Shown: positions 11,051 to 23,393, counted from the first letter of the stretch. The stretch is DNA of 64,000 bases from Sisyra terminalis (GCA_958496175.1 OY292276.1:35670449-35734448), one strand, 5' to 3'. Notes: generated from the letters alone by a model not told the origin. Translations and numbers: made by a program.

Positions 11051-12381
11051 ATGAATCCGGAACTAGAATTTCCGGAAAATGATTCCCAAGCAATTAAGAA
11101 GGCGAAATTAGATCCATACTCAAACTACGTTTCAACTGAAGCTAAAACATATACAACGGAATGTGGTAGTCAGAAGCTTTCCGACATGGATACAGCCGTT
11201 GAAAACAGCAGTTCAAATCTAATCCAGACTGGTTTGGATAGATACATCACTGTCGCTAGTAAGCGAAAGCGAAGCCCAGAGATGACAATCAAAGGTAATC
11301 CAAAGGGATCAAGTGAAAAGAATCAACCTTCCACTATTTCAATTCCTACTTCAAACAGATTCGCCCCATTGATTAGCGACATTAGCGACAAGGGGGTTGA
11401 ATTAAAATTTCGACCTCCACTAATCTACATCCGTGAACCATGCTCAAACTCCCTTGCAATGGGTCTAAAAACTTTGGTTGGAACCAGTGGCTTTTTTGTC
11501 GTTGATATAAAAAAGGGCCGAATTCACGAAATAAAGGTTCAACCTAAACAAGAAGTCCATTATACACAAATAGTTAACTGGCTCGATTCAGTTGGAAAAA
11601 AATACTACACTTTTCAGCTGAAAATTGAAAAAGGGCTCCGAATCATTGTAAAGAGCATCGACCACAGTGTTGATCCTGACGAGATAAAGACTGATTTGTC
11701 TGAAAAAGATCATCAGGTAAAATCAGTATTCAACATTATAAATAGGTATAGATTAACACAACCTATGTTCAGGGTTGAACTCACACCAGAAGGTAGCAGA
11801 CTAAAACAAGGCACCACACACCCTATTTATGATGTGAAATATATATTGCATAGGAGGATCACAGTGGAAGAGCCTTATAAAAGAAAAGGCCCTGTCCAAT
11901 GCACCAACTGTCAGGAGTTTGGGCATACAAAGAATACTGTAAGTTGATGAATATTTGTGTCGCTTGTGGTGGCATGCACCCTACCTCTCAATGTAAACAT
12001 GACAAACAAGACGCAACTAAAAAGCGTTACCACAATTGCAATGGCCCCCATACCGCTACCTATAGGGGCTGTCCTGTTTATCAGAAAATATCAGATCGCA
12101 CCAAAAAGAGTCAGGTTGGTCCAAAGACCACTGAACCAGCTGTTGTACAAATAGGGATCACAAAATCTAACTCCGAGGTACGTCCCAATTTGACGTACGC
12201 ACAGATCACTGGGGGCACCAAGGAGGATAATCACCGACAGATGCCGCAGCAAACTGACAATATCATGAAAATGCTGGTATCATTGATGAATGGAATTCAA
12301 AGGCTTGTGACGTCTATCGGTGGTATGCAGATGCTTCTGGCGAAGCAGCTTGAAATACTAGAAAGATTATCCAAGAAATGA
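11051..12381 (+). pseudogene. Jockey Gag-like ORF1 with zinc knuckles, one frameshift
   Basis: ORF1p binds element RNA in the ribonucleoprotein. The start chosen is ATG 11051 (MNPELEFPEND). Residues about 1-120 are hydrophilic, including a basic KRKRSP patch. About residues 130-270 form the conserved globular part ahead of the knuckles (KKYYTFQLKIEKGLRIIVK). Then come knuckle 1, CTNCQEFGHTK...YC (CX2CX4HX4C, spanning the break), knuckle 2, CVACGGMHPTSQC (CX2CX3HX4C), and knuckle 3, YHNCNGPHTATYRGC, where the first Cys is Tyr. A one-base deletion near 11936-11940 shifts the frame inside knuckle 1 and exposes TGATGA at 11947. The second part (11899-12381) then runs open to the stop that overlaps the ORF2 start. 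Inactive as it stands. Confidence 0.88.
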
Positions 12382-15023
12382 ATTCCCTATCAATGGTAGC
12401 TTGGAATGCGAACGGCGTTTGCAGCACAAATCTGAGCTTGAGCTGTTTCTAGTAGAGTATTGTATTGACGTTGCACTGATTTCAGAGACCCATCTCATCA
12501 GCAAAAACAATCTCAAAGTGCCTGCATACACGTGCTATATTGACAATAGCCCTTATGACAAGCCACGTGGTGGTACCGCAATTATCATTAACAGCCGGAT
12601 AAAGCACCACCTCCTCAATCAACAGCAACTTAAAACCATTCAATTTACAGCTGTACGTATTTACTGCCAAAACTATAAATTTAACTTAGCCTCCATGTAT
12701 TGTCCACCAAACGAGAGAGCAAAAGGTGAGGATTTTTCTCGGCTGTTTCAGCAACTGGGTGAACGTTTTATTGTTGCGGGTGATTGTAACGCCAAATCAC
12801 CGCAATGGGGCTCCAGATTAACGACTCCAAGAGGAAGAACGCTACTGAAAGTAATAAATGATTACTGACTGCAGTTTGTTTCTGGTGGTGTACCTACTTT
12901 TTGGCCAAATGATCAGAAAAAAATACCAGACATCATAGACTTCGCAATCTGCAAAAACATCAGTAGCAGCAGGATTGATGCTAAAACCGTTCAAAAGCTT
13001 TCATCCGATCACTTGCCAACAATATACAAAATATATGACTCTCCCCCCCTACATCAATACTATATTCTTTATTGCTAACCAACAAGACAACAGATTGTTG
13101 GAATGCCTACAAGGTTATTTTTAATTCCAATTTTAATGAAAATATCAGACTTAAAGATAAATATGATATAGAGCAAGTCATAGCATACCTCACAGACTCT
13201 ATTAATGAAGCCGCAATGCTTTCCACGCATCAATCTGTGAAATCACGTCAAAATTGCTCACAGTCATCATTATCCTTTAACAAACAAATACAGCGACTTA
13301 ACAAGAAAAAAGATGGACCAAAAAGGAATGGCTTAAGTATAGATCTCCAAAAACAAAAAAGCTTCTCAATCAGGCTACAAAAAAACTGAAATGTGAACTC
13401 CAAAAACACACCAATAATGCATTTCAGCAGCTCCTAGCTAACGTTGATCACACTCAATGCACGGACTATTTATTATGAAAGTTACTTAGGTAAAAGCACA
13501 AAAAAGCCAGTTTTAGCCAACTCACCTATTCGTGATCTATCGGGCGGTTGGCTTAAAACAAATCACTAAAAGACGGAAGCTTTTGCCACATATTTGGAGA
13601 AGATATTTGCACCAAACGATGCTATGGATTCGACCTTTGTTCTAATCTCTGAAGCACAAAACAGAAGTATGTGTTCGCGCCTAAAATTCAAACTGCCATC
13701 ACTGCTCAAAAAGGTCAATGATTTACAAACTAATAAGGCTCCAGGGTACGATTTACTATCGAGTAAAATGATTAAGGAACAGCCAATAGAAGGCTTACGG
13801 GCAATCCTTTTTATTTTTAACGCCATCCCGAGGCTGGGCCACTATCCAGTAGTTTGGAAGGAGGCAAAAGTAATCATGATACCGAAACCTGGAAATAATG
13901 TTACGGACATTGATTCCTATCGGCCAATCAGTCTGCTGCTTGTTCTTTCCAAGCTCTTGGAAAGACTCATTTTAGACATGATTGATCCAATTTTAACAAA
14001 GAAAAATATAATACTAAGTCACCAGCTGATTTAGAGCGCAGCACAGTACTATCGAGCAAGTGCATCGCATCACCAACTATATTAGTAAATCACTGGAGAA
14101 AAAAAAATATTGTGCAGGATTGTTTTTAGATGTTTCTCAGGCATTTGATCGCGTCTGGCATCAGGGTCTGTTGTATAAATTAGTAAACATTTTGCTCACC
14201 CAATTATTCAATCTTTTGGAGAGCTATCTAACGGATAGAAAGTTCTATGTTCAATGGAAGGATGAATCGAGTTCCAAACACAAAGTAGCTGCGCGGGTTC
14301 TACAGGTTAGTGTTCTTGGACCAACGCTTTATATAGTTTACACGGCGGATATTCCATTGGAGGAAAATATATTGACGGCAACATTTGCGGATGACACTGC
14401 GATCCTGTATGCAGGTCCAAGCCCACACATTACTACAAGGGAGCTGCAAGCCCACATGAATAAAATACATGAGTGGGTAAAACGATGGAGAATCAGGCTA
14501 AACGAGACTAAAACTGAATTGGTTACGTTTACTCTAAGGAAGAATTCTTGCGGACCCATTAAAATAAACGAGCACTGTATCTCAAATGATGTAACCGTGA
14601 GATATATAGGCTTTCACCTGGATCGACGCCTCAACTGGAAAACCCACATTAACAAGAAGGTTGCTCAGACTACAGCACTGCACCGTAGGATCGCCTGGAT
14701 GACCGGCAAAAAGTCTCCGTTAAGTCTGTCATCCAAGGTAATGCTGTACAAGGCTGTGTTTAGACCAACATGGGCATATGGGGTCCAACTCTGGAACGTG
14801 GCAAAGCCCAGCAACATTGAAATGATCGGAAGATGCCAAAGTAAAATCCTTCGGTATTAGGAATGACATCATTTAGCGGGACCGAAACGTTGAGGATGTC
14901 ATTCAATTCATTAAGGAGCTCACAATTCGATACGTAAAAAGGGTGGAAGAGCACCCAAACAAGTTGGCCTTGGGAACATTAAATGAACCCTCCCCAGAAG
15001 AGACTAAAAAGAGGGCACATTAA
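12378..15023 (+). pseudogene. Jockey ORF2: AP endonuclease and reverse transcriptase, broken
   Basis: Starts MNSLSMVAWNANGV at 12378 (endonuclease motif I, WNANG). A shift near 12420 leads to ISETHL (catalytic Glu, about 12480), VAGDCNAKSPQWGS (about 12774-12815) and, after a TGA at 12866, the SDHLP motif near 13005. A linker with further breaks follows (13060-13590). RT resumes at 13594: NKAPGYDLLS, AKVIMIPKPG, SYRPISLL. A shift at about 14025-14045 leads to LDVSQAFDRVWH (14128), a degenerate ARVLQVSVLGP where VPQGS is expected, catalytic FADDTA (about 14386) and VRYIGFHLDRR. A TAG at 14858-14860 precedes the C-terminal tail, which ends at TAA 15021-15023. At least two shifts and three stops; nonfunctional. 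Confidence 0.88.
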
Positions 15024-16106
15024 TGTTTTCTTGTAATTTTAAGAACGTTAAACAATTTTTATCAAGCCGTTGTATGGTTTTAGATTTTATGTCTTGTTTC
15101 TTTTTTTTTTCTTGTATATAGTTGTTAAGATTTTTGCCACCATTGTTCCTTCATGACGATGGTCAGAGGAATAGAAATATTTTCTAATTTTGTAAGGTCA
15201 GACTAATGTAGGCTAGGAACCCGACGGGTTCAATTCCTACCAAATAAATTAAAAAGTTAAAAAAAAGTTTCAAAACAATCCTTGAGTTTGAATCTTAAAA
15301 GCTGCGGGGGGAGTTTTCCCATACAAACCTCACTATACTTTTTTCATGTATTCGGTGGAACGTTTTGACGTTATCGAAAAGAACTAACGTTTCAAGATTC
15401 CTTATCAAATTTTAACATATATCCTAATATATAGAATGAAACTGAGAGAATGCGATAAAGACTAAAATAAGAGGTACTCTAATCCAGGAGTGACCAATGT
15501 TTCTGTATATTAGATCTATTTTATATCTTACAAGTGTATCACGGTAGACTTGTTGTAGGCGTAGTCTAAGAGGGAAGAATAAGTGTGAAATGTATACTTT
15601 GTTTATGTGTTCAGTATAAGGTGTATTTCACTGACATATGGGTAGTTAGTAAAATATATGTTCAAAACTTTTTTTTACTTTATACATAACTTATTAAGTT
15701 TTCATGATATAGGCTTATGAAGAAAATAAATTTCCAGATACAACATTTATAGCGACGTACCGAAAATGCGGTACGTAAAAAAATTGATTTTTCGACATTT
15801 TTTTAAGATTAATTTTTTAACTGTATTTTTGTTATTGACTGCAATAAATAAGCTATTTTACTATGGGTTCGTAAATATGAAAAAGTCGTTATAAAAATGT
15901 AGAGAGTATTTGATTTAGATATTTCACTTTCGGGGTTTTATTTGAACCAAAAAAATTAACCATGAAATTGGAACTGGGTGGGCAGAGATCACAGTTTTCG
16001 GCTATCATAATTCTTAGAGCTTAGGGTAGTAAATTTTAAGAATGTATTAAACTTTTGCTAGAAAGTTTTTTTTTACAATCACTTCAAAGTCCGTAGTACT
16101 CGCAAT

Positions 16107-16119
16107 CCCCCCCCCCCCC
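16107..16119. repeat. Homopolymer C13
   Basis: Thirteen consecutive C on the plus strand in an AT-rich context, next to a hAT-like terminus. Confidence 0.95.
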
Positions 16120-16179
16120 AGACATTGCGAGCAATCAACGATCGGCCAAAATTGACCTTCGATTTATTGACCATCCCTG
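16120..16179 (-). mobile_element. hAT-like terminus
   Basis: The minus strand starts CAGGGATGGTCAATAAATCG at 16179, then has GGTCAA and CGATCGTTGATTGCTCGC. It resembles the outer ends at 48216 (CAGGGGTGGACAAACGG) and 37829 (CAAGGGTGGGCAAAC). A CTGGGTGGGCAGAG near 15976 could be the opposite end, but no duplication confirms it. Confidence 0.5.
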
Positions 16180-16564
16180 CTCTATTGTATGCAGTATTGC
16201 ACTATGTAGACCAATAATTTGAACCTTTAAGACTATCAAGTATTGAAAGAATTTTAAAATTGTTAGCGTTCAAATGTAACTTCAACTAATTAAACTAATT
16301 ATAAATTGTTAGTTACATTAAAATCTCATAACTTCATTCCTCTCTTTAAATTAACACAATATACTGATATAAAACCTACTTATGTACTTCTATAGAGCCA
16401 GATTTAACATTTTTATTTCCACAACGGAACAAAAGAAAAGTTCCATAGCACTAATTATACAAAAACGGCTTCAAATTTAGCAAAGTTCATAAGCCGGATG
16501 AAGATCCTTCTGACTCTGATTTGTGATAGCTTTGAATCTCTGAACGAGGAAGTTTTCAATATTT

Positions 16565-16612
16565 TTTGATTTACAGACTTTTATTAACCTTAGAGTCGGT
16601 AAAGAATTAAAC
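16565..16612 (+). mobile_element. SINE tail fragment, copy G
   Basis: ACAGACTTTTATTAACC..AGAGTCGGTAAAGA matches the 3' body of the tRNA-derived SINE. The promoter head is missing, so this is a truncated copy. Confidence 0.55.
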
Positions 16613-16694
16613 ATTTTTAAGAAAGCAAGAATTAATAGCTTAAAAAAATAATTAATCTTATAATAAAGTTTTCAAACATCCTCCCAAACATGTT

Positions 16695-17062
16695 TGCCGA
16701 TAATTTTGACATTTTTACACAAAGTTGTTTAAACGCGTATGCTTTTATCAATTCATAAGACTCAATCGAGTTTCACATCAACAGGTGCATTGAAGGATGC
16801 TGCAGGTTGTCAAGGGAGTTTTTTTTATTATTTTCACATTAAAATCGATATTTTCAGAGATAAAGCGATTTTTCTTAAGACTTTATTGAAAAATGTATAT
16901 CGTTAATGTTAGATACTCTATGTACAGCGAGGAATTATGTTGGTCGCTAAGAATCGCATTTTTAATGTTTCCAAATATCTTTTAATTTAAATCCAATATG
17001 TTTATTTACATCTACTGTAATATAGATTGACAGGACAACATGTGCTAGGTTCAGCTAGTATT
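16695..17062 (+). mobile_element. Helitron-like element with 3' terminus
   Basis: Second copy of the 1278-1560 repeat. It extends to ...TGTGCTAGGTTCAGCTAGT at about 17043-17061. Helitrons end in CTRR and insert before T, and many insect Helitron/Helentron derivatives end in a GGGTCAGCTAGT-like string; CTAG followed by T fits. No Rep/helicase coding sequence, so non-autonomous if correct. The 5' end is not defined. Confidence 0.45.
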
Positions 17063-18755
17063 TTATATTTATTTTATTTTATAATGCATTTATATTAATT
17101 GTTACTTAAATAGTAACGGAAAAAATATTTATAAAAATATTCTCACATTTCAAATGAAAAATATCTCAAGTGACCATATACTTCCTTTTTGTAATTTTTC
17201 CCAAATATCTGTACCTTTTCCTGAAAATATACGAAAATACCCTATAAATATTTATTATACAATAAAAATAGTATATCTTTTTTTATATAATGCAAACGCG
17301 AATAAAATGTACCCATAAAAATACTAACGTGTATTTATCGGCTCATTTTTGTTAAATATGCTCATACTTGCCATTAAATCTAAAAATTTGAATAATCGAT
17401 AAATTTAAGTAGCGTCCATGTTTCTAAATAAATATTTCACAAATCAATTTTTTTTTAAATATTGTATGACATGAAATGTGTATCCTTTACAGCGTACAAT
17501 GTTTTTTAACGCCGATTCTGATCTAATTAGTATAAATGTGTTGTAATGAAAATAATAACATTATTTGCAATAAACGTGGTTTTATTTCTATTTCACATAT
17601 AAAAGAAAATTATTATTATCGTATCAATAACGAGATTATTTGCAACTGTGACTCAATAAATTTAAAACAAAACGAAATAAACTCTGTACAAATAAAAATA
17701 TTGTATTATTAAATCACTTTCGGATTGGAGTATTCCATATTTGATTTTAATGTGAATATATAAAATATATTTCAAATATTAATAAAATTTTAAATATAGT
17801 TTCATCTTTCAAATTGTTATTCGATAGATCGATTGAATTATAATTTTAAAGTTAAAATAATTATAACTTTCCAATATTCCCTCAAATGTATAAGTTCAGA
17901 GAAAACTAAAACCGAGGCTTTGATATTCCTTCATTGAAGTTTTAATGAAGATATTAAAATTTCAGTCTAGAAATGTAAGATATCTGTGTAGAAATCTGTT
18001 CCAATTTAGTGATAAATGTAAAATATGACAGATACAATATTCAAAAAGACGGGAATTATCTTCTCAAGTTTTCCGATTTATGATTGACTTAAGATTGTTA
18101 TCACAGTCTTTTGTGTTCAGAAAATCTGAATTTTCATCTTTATTAAATGTAGAGCATATTACTATGAAATATTATACCTCAAAATGTGTGCTGTATCTCA
18201 GAAAATATTATAATTATTTCTAGATTTATATTACGATTACCAAAAATAATTAATTGATGAATTACTAAATGATTTTAATACCAATAATTTCCAACCAATA
18301 CTATAATAATAAACATGTATTTTAATATTGATTTAAAGTAGATTTGAAAATTTAGCCTGTTGAAGGTCTCATTGATGATATTGAATTTACTATACTCTAT
18401 TGATTCTGGAAATACAAAAGAATAATTTAAAGTTTTTATAAAACTTATTGTTCATAAAAAAAAAGAATTGAATTGTCCTTTTTCAAATAAATAACATAAA
18501 TTTAGTTCCTTTTCCTCAATAAAAATTGGAAGAAAATTGTTTAAGGAAACGTGAAAAAATGTTCAACTTAGGCAGGTATTACTAAATTGGGAAGATCCGT
18601 CGCAGACATTGGGAAATTCTTATGTATCTAATGGTTGCTTTATGTTCTACGTTTTTATTGCTTTCGATCCAGTCTACGTTTCCTTATTAGGTGTAAAAAG
18701 ATGAACTAACTATACTTATATACTATATACTTTTATAAAACATTAAAGATAAATT
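17063..18755. other. AT-rich stretch, nothing recognised
   Basis: No balanced reading frame and no match to the repeat families named here. Confidence 0.5.
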
Positions 18756-19092
18756 GTTATAAATTGTTGTTGGTCACCCAATTGATAAAATTAGAATTAT
18801 GGTACTACTTATTTTTGCCTTCTAACTGCAGTTATCCACTAATGTCTTTGATTTATTTTCCATTTAATCGTCGAAAATTTATAAAATTTACAGTCGTTTT
18901 TCCTGCTAGTATTTTCACAATTACCACAACAACTCTGGTGTCTCATTTTCGTATTTATTAAAATAAAATAAAAATTTTCACAAGTATTTGCTTACAATTT
19001 CATTAATAATAGCCCGTTTTAACACTTAAGCTGACCACTGGGATCGCTTGTGTCGACTTGACTTTCCCTACCATGGCTTCGCACAGGGCGAA
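18756..19092 (-). mobile_element. THAP-bearing TIR element, copy 2 (truncated)
   Basis: Minus strand: the outer end near 19092 is degraded (TTTTCGCCCTGTGCGAAGCC). Then the family leader (CCCAGTGGTCAG) and the THAP exon reading MRHQSCCGNCENTSRKNDC, FYKF, WKINQRH and WITAVRRQK, interrupted by one stop. Homology ends around 18756, shortly after the exon, so the 3' half and the second TIR are missing. This copy best preserves the second half of the THAP exon (ITAVRRQK). Confidence 0.7.
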
Positions 19093-20400
19093 AAGATAAT
19101 TCAGTTAACTTAGAGTTTTTAATGTTTTTGAAAGGTGTTTTTAAGAGAGACATGAGCCAAAAGGTAAATATTTACGCAATGAAGCGGGTTCTTCATCTCG
19201 TATACTTTTTGCCGTGAAATATATACCATTGTATATTTTAATTAGATATTATTTTTATAGAATATAAAACCCCACATTGGGCGATTCTGATGATATTCAG
19301 TATAAACGTTATATTACGTCGTAATAAAATTGATGAACAAGAGCCACTAGAGCTATAATTTCCGAAAAATATTGAGGTTTGATTTTATGATTGAACGGGA
19401 TAATAGTGTAGCTCTATGTTTTCCTGTACAGCATCGGGAAAATAAACAAATTAGCTTTTATATCACAGAAAATATTGCGTGGTTTTGATTCTTATTTTCC
19501 CGTGTTGTGTAGAAGAAAAACCGTATTTCTTTCTATGTATCTCAACAGTTATTTAATGTTTTACTATAAATAACTCATTTTTTCAAAGTTTATAGAAGAA
19601 TATACAAATACAAAAAAATCAATAATGCAAATTGAAGAATAAAAATAATACTCGTATACATATATTAGTTCAATAATAATTGTAGTTGTATTTATTTTGT
19701 TTATTTTTTTGACGCGTTGAGGATAAGTTTAGAAAGCGCCTATTTTTTCTCTAGAAAATCGGTTAATATGAAGAAAAAAGTGACCAAAACGTTCGTAAGG
19801 TATTAGGCTTTTGTATACAACTTAACTTTTGATCTAAAATTCCAGCTAATACTCCGATTCACTTCTTTACCTACTGCCATAATTATGGTATTTTTTTATT
19901 TCATTGATAAAAATTATATGGCTTTTTGGTTTTTAGTAAAGGAGTCGACATTCTATATGAAATTAACAAATTTGAATAAAAAAGTGTTCCATATAGTTTT
20001 TAGCTTCAATAAAATAAATGAGGATAATCTATGGGGTACTAAAATTGTTAAACCACCGTCATTTATTTTTTGGTCAACTTATGCCAAAAAAAAAAAAAAA
20101 TGCCAAATTCTTACTTGTACGTAATGGGCTATATAATTTTACTCAGAATATATATTTTAAGATGATTGTAGCATTACTTCATATAGTAGATAGTAAATAA
20201 TAATTTTATATTAATAAATAAAGCTTGGCTGGCACAATAAGAGTATTAAAAAAATTTCAATAATTTTCGCTCACTTTTACGATTTTCAAATAGACCCTGA
20301 CAACTTAACCTAGGTGCAAATTTAAATTGATATTTTTGGTAGGTAATTTATAAACTCTTCTGATGCCATAACTAAATCAGGATTGTCCTAAAATATTTTT
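19093..20400. other. AT-rich stretch, nothing recognised
   Basis: An A15-like run near 20086-20100 is the only notable feature. Confidence 0.5.
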
Positions 20401-20860
20401 CTTTTATTAAGTTGGTTTTTCCAAGATGAGGTTAGTTGAGTATCAACACTGCAGTCTCAGGGTCTATTGTGTTTCCTGGGTCTCTTCTTTAACTAGTTAA
20501 GACTAAGCAGCTATGCGAACCTCAGTACTTGGCGCACTAGGTACTTTTTGACAATTTTAGTTCCAGTGTCTCCTTTCTTTCAGAGCACTTACTGTAGAAT
20601 GTGAGAAGCGGTTTCATCCTCTGCCTGCATTTTGAGTTATCCACATGTAATCCCATTGTTTACAGATGCTTCCGTATTCCATAGTGGCCGCTTATTAGAC
20701 TCGTTATCACTCTGATCTGTTTTCTTGTTAGACCAAGTTTCTGTGAAGATTTTTCCATCATCCTTTTACTGTACTTTTGTCTCGTAGTATTCTTATATGT
20801 TATGCAATGATTAAAATAATATTTACAATGAATACACAGTTTTGGCCAAAAATTAGTCAC
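20401..20860 (-). pseudogene. Non-LTR retrotransposon fragment, C-terminal region (copy 2)
   Basis: Minus-strand match to 38625-39000: reads KYSKRMMEKSSQKLGLTRKQ, RVITSLISGHYGIRKHL, QTMGL. These are the segments after RNase H in the 39-kb copy (KHSKRMMEKPSQKL, RVVTGLITGHCGMKKHLYTM). The RNase H itself is missing. Shifts and stops throughout. It abuts a hAT-like repeat at 20861. Confidence 0.7.
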
Positions 20861-21159
20861 TATGAAAAAAGTTCAACTATGAGACCCAAAAATCTGAAGT
20901 CGAAGAAAAAATAAAAATGATATTACGGACCATTTTAGATACGCATCATAACTTCGTGGGCCATATATAAATTTATATCTCCCCAGACTAAGTTTAGGTA
21001 TTCTATTAACAATTTTAATATATTTGTTTTCCCCACTTTGGTAGACTTTATTCGTTATAAAATAAATAGATTTTGTAATAATGTGATGAATCTTGTGGGC
21101 CCAAAAAATGGTCAAAGTGAGCCTCATACGGCCCGTGGGCCACGAGTTGACCACCCCTG
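20861..21159. mobile_element. hAT-like repeat with one clear terminus
   Basis: The right end read on the minus strand is CAGGGGTGGTCAACTCGTGG followed by CCCACGGGCC, a typical hAT terminal string ending at 21159. The left end is tentatively near 20861, where CACTATGAAAAAAGTTCAAC and TATGAGACCC form a decayed counterpart; TGTGGGCCC-like motifs recur internally near 20957 and 21094. No matching 8-bp duplication. No transposase reading seen. Confidence 0.5.
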
Positions 21160-22777
21160 GTTTATTCCATTACTTATCATACCCAGTTAATGTCGTTCTG
21201 TTTGTTCAATTAAATATGAACATGTCATCTTTAACTTTTTACCAACTTTCGCATCTGAATTTCAATAAACAAAAGTTTTGTTAGTATTATCAAAATTCAT
21301 GTATGTAAGTTGAATCCGTAATTTGAATGGTTGGAACGTTTATTTCAATCTCGCAAACATAATCCTATTATTGATTTTCATCAATTCAATTTCAAATATT
21401 TCAACTAAATACAAAATTTCTCGTTAATATTACTGTGAATTATTTGCAATGTTATAATAGAAATGCATTTAAGTTTTGAAAGTACCAACGTGTTTAAATT
21501 ATTTGCAATATATTTCCACAATAATCTTTTTCACATTTATTCAGCATCAGAGCTTTCAGATTGCTTTTAAATAAAAAAATAAATTTATTGTTGTATATGT
21601 AACTGAATACAACATGGAAACAACGAACAATTATGATCACAAATATCATCATCATGAAATGATATAAAGTATTTTTTTAATTAATTATCTATTTTTTTTA
21701 AACAAGCAATTATTATTTTTTGATATTTAAACTAATATGTGTTATAATATTTAGAAACTTCATGTACCTTTGACTTGGCCAAAAATACACTAATATAAAT
21801 CAATTAAAATAGTGGTGGTTTTATATGTAAATCCACATCCGTAAATTGATTTGCGAGAGACGTAGTAGATAGGTAATTCAAAGATAAATACACTTAGTAG
21901 TATGGTCTAAATCGTCTATACTCTACATATATCAACCATATATTTACCGAGGTCTGATAGGATCGTGTTTTACATACGCTAATGCAGTTTATTGGTTTGC
22001 GCAAATTGTGTTAGATATGCAAGATTCTAGTGCTACATGGTAATAAAGCAGAATGGATTTATGCAAAATTTGAAATGGAATTTCTGCGATGCGCAATTAG
22101 AAATCTGAGAGTTAAAAATATTCTATATCGAAGACATGATCACAAGATAGGGTTCATTAGATTAAATTACATATTTTTTCTACATTTTTGTAACTTTTCT
22201 AAATTAAAATATATTTTCCTTTCTAAATATAAATAACAATCCTTAGCTATTTTAAAATGTTAATAATTTGGTAAGCCACCATAATTTTGAACCACAACAT
22301 TATTTGTTACATATTCGACATGTATTATTAGCAGCATAGTATTAATAAAATTTTTAAGTATTTTTTTGCATTATCATTTAGATACATTTTTATGTGTTTG
22401 TTGTTAACCATTAATAACAATTGTGTTTTGTAAATTTAAACCGTATGAAAAATAAGATTTGCTACTACTATAACCCTATCTCCAAGATAAGTCTAGGGTT
22501 TGTGAAATTTTTGACTATGATGTTTATTCTAGACTTGAAAAAAATATCTTGTTTAGAGAAAAAGCTACTTTGGAGAATTTTTTTTCTATTTTACAAAAAA
22601 ATATCGAAACCAAACATTTAACAATTTTTTTAAATAATTTTAGTCTATATAGCACAAAATCTTTACAAATCTATTAGTCCCAAGTGCTTAAAAGCTTATT
22701 TATAAGACATACCCGTATCTTAATTGACAGAGATTATATTAAATATAGTATATTTCACATAAAATGGTTTATAATTG
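21160..22777. other. AT-rich stretch, nothing recognised
   Basis: No coding-like or repeat-family sequence recognised. Confidence 0.5.
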
Positions 22778-22914
22778 ACAAGATTTTTAGTGATTTCAGT
22801 GTTAATGAAAATCTGCAAACCAAGAAACATTGAAAATTCGCTCGATTCGAAAATCGAACCCAGTACCTACCAGTTTTGAGGCGCCTACTTTGACCATTCG
22901 TCCACTAACAGGCT
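22778..22914 (-). mobile_element. tRNA-derived SINE, copy B
   Basis: Minus strand: head AGCCTGTTAGTGGACGAATGG (decayed A box), B box GGGTTCGATTTTC, body with CAGATTTTCATTAACACTG. Full-length in outline but more diverged than copies A and C; lies about 310 bp from copy C in the same orientation. Confidence 0.75.
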
Positions 22915-23160
22915 CCATATAAATGTATATCGAAAATAAAAATATTTTATATGTATCCTCACCTATTCATGGTTCACATTTCGCCGCCCCACTTACTCAA
23001 GGATTTTGTTTTATTTTTTTTCATAATATCGGCAATTTCAAAACGGTCACATTCACAATAACTAGTAAATAATTTTATGATTATTTGATAAATCACAACA
23101 TTGTTACCGTAATAATGAGTAAACCTGTCTTGAGAATGTACTTGGAAAGCATATTTTACT

Positions 23161-23213
23161 GTATGGTATAATATATGGTATAATGTATGGTATAATATAA
23201 GGTATAATTTTTT
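23161..23213. repeat. Short tandem repeat, TATGGTATAATA-like
   Basis: About four imperfect 12-14-bp units (ATGGTATAATGT and variants), directly before SINE copy C. Confidence 0.85.
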
Positions 23214-23225
23214 AAATTGTAATTT

Positions 23226-23393
23226 ACTGTCGCTTTATCTACCTAGACCTTTCACTACCAAGATCTATAGCGACTCTAGGGTTAATAAAAATCCGTAAAT
23301 CGAGAAATACAAAAAAATTCCTCGATATGTGATTCGAACCGAACATCTACCAGTATTGGAGCGGCACTTTGACCACTTGGCCACCGGTAGGCT
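23226..23393 (-). mobile_element. tRNA-derived SINE, copy C
   Basis: Best-preserved member. Minus strand: AGCCTACCGGTGGCCAAGTG, A-box-like TGGCCAAGTGGTC, B box GGTTCGAATCAC, then a tRNA-unrelated body (CGATTTACGGATTTTTATTA, CCCTAGAGTCGC). The tail ends near AAAGCGACAG. Around 165 bp. No acceptor-stem complementarity, so it is not a tRNA gene. Confidence 0.85.

Larger units (their letters stand above)
10976..15270 (+). mobile_element. Near full-length Jockey-clade LINE, inactivated
   Basis: About 4.3 kb with a short 5' UTR (from about 10976), ORF1 (Gag), ORF2 (endonuclease and RT), a 3' UTR (15024-15240) and an A-rich tail (AAATTAAAAAGTTAAAAAAAA). ORF1 and ORF2 overlap as ATGA at 12378-12381, the coupled arrangement known in this clade. 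At least one shift in ORF1 and several shifts and stops in ORF2 make it inactive. No target-site duplication was recognised. Its local base composition is clearly richer in G+C than the surroundings. Confidence 0.9.

Noticed and set aside
11957..12154. 65-residue plus-strand ORF
   Set aside because: Out-of-frame shadow of the zinc-knuckle part of ORF1.
22839..22914. Possible tRNA genes at the SINE heads (here and in the other copies)
   Set aside because: The A and B boxes are present, but no acceptor or anticodon stem pairs, and the sequence continues into a shared non-tRNA body.
23161..23393. CRISPR-like array from regularly spaced repeats
   Set aside because: Repeats are imperfect, adjacent and A/T-only, without spacers; the context is eukaryotic.
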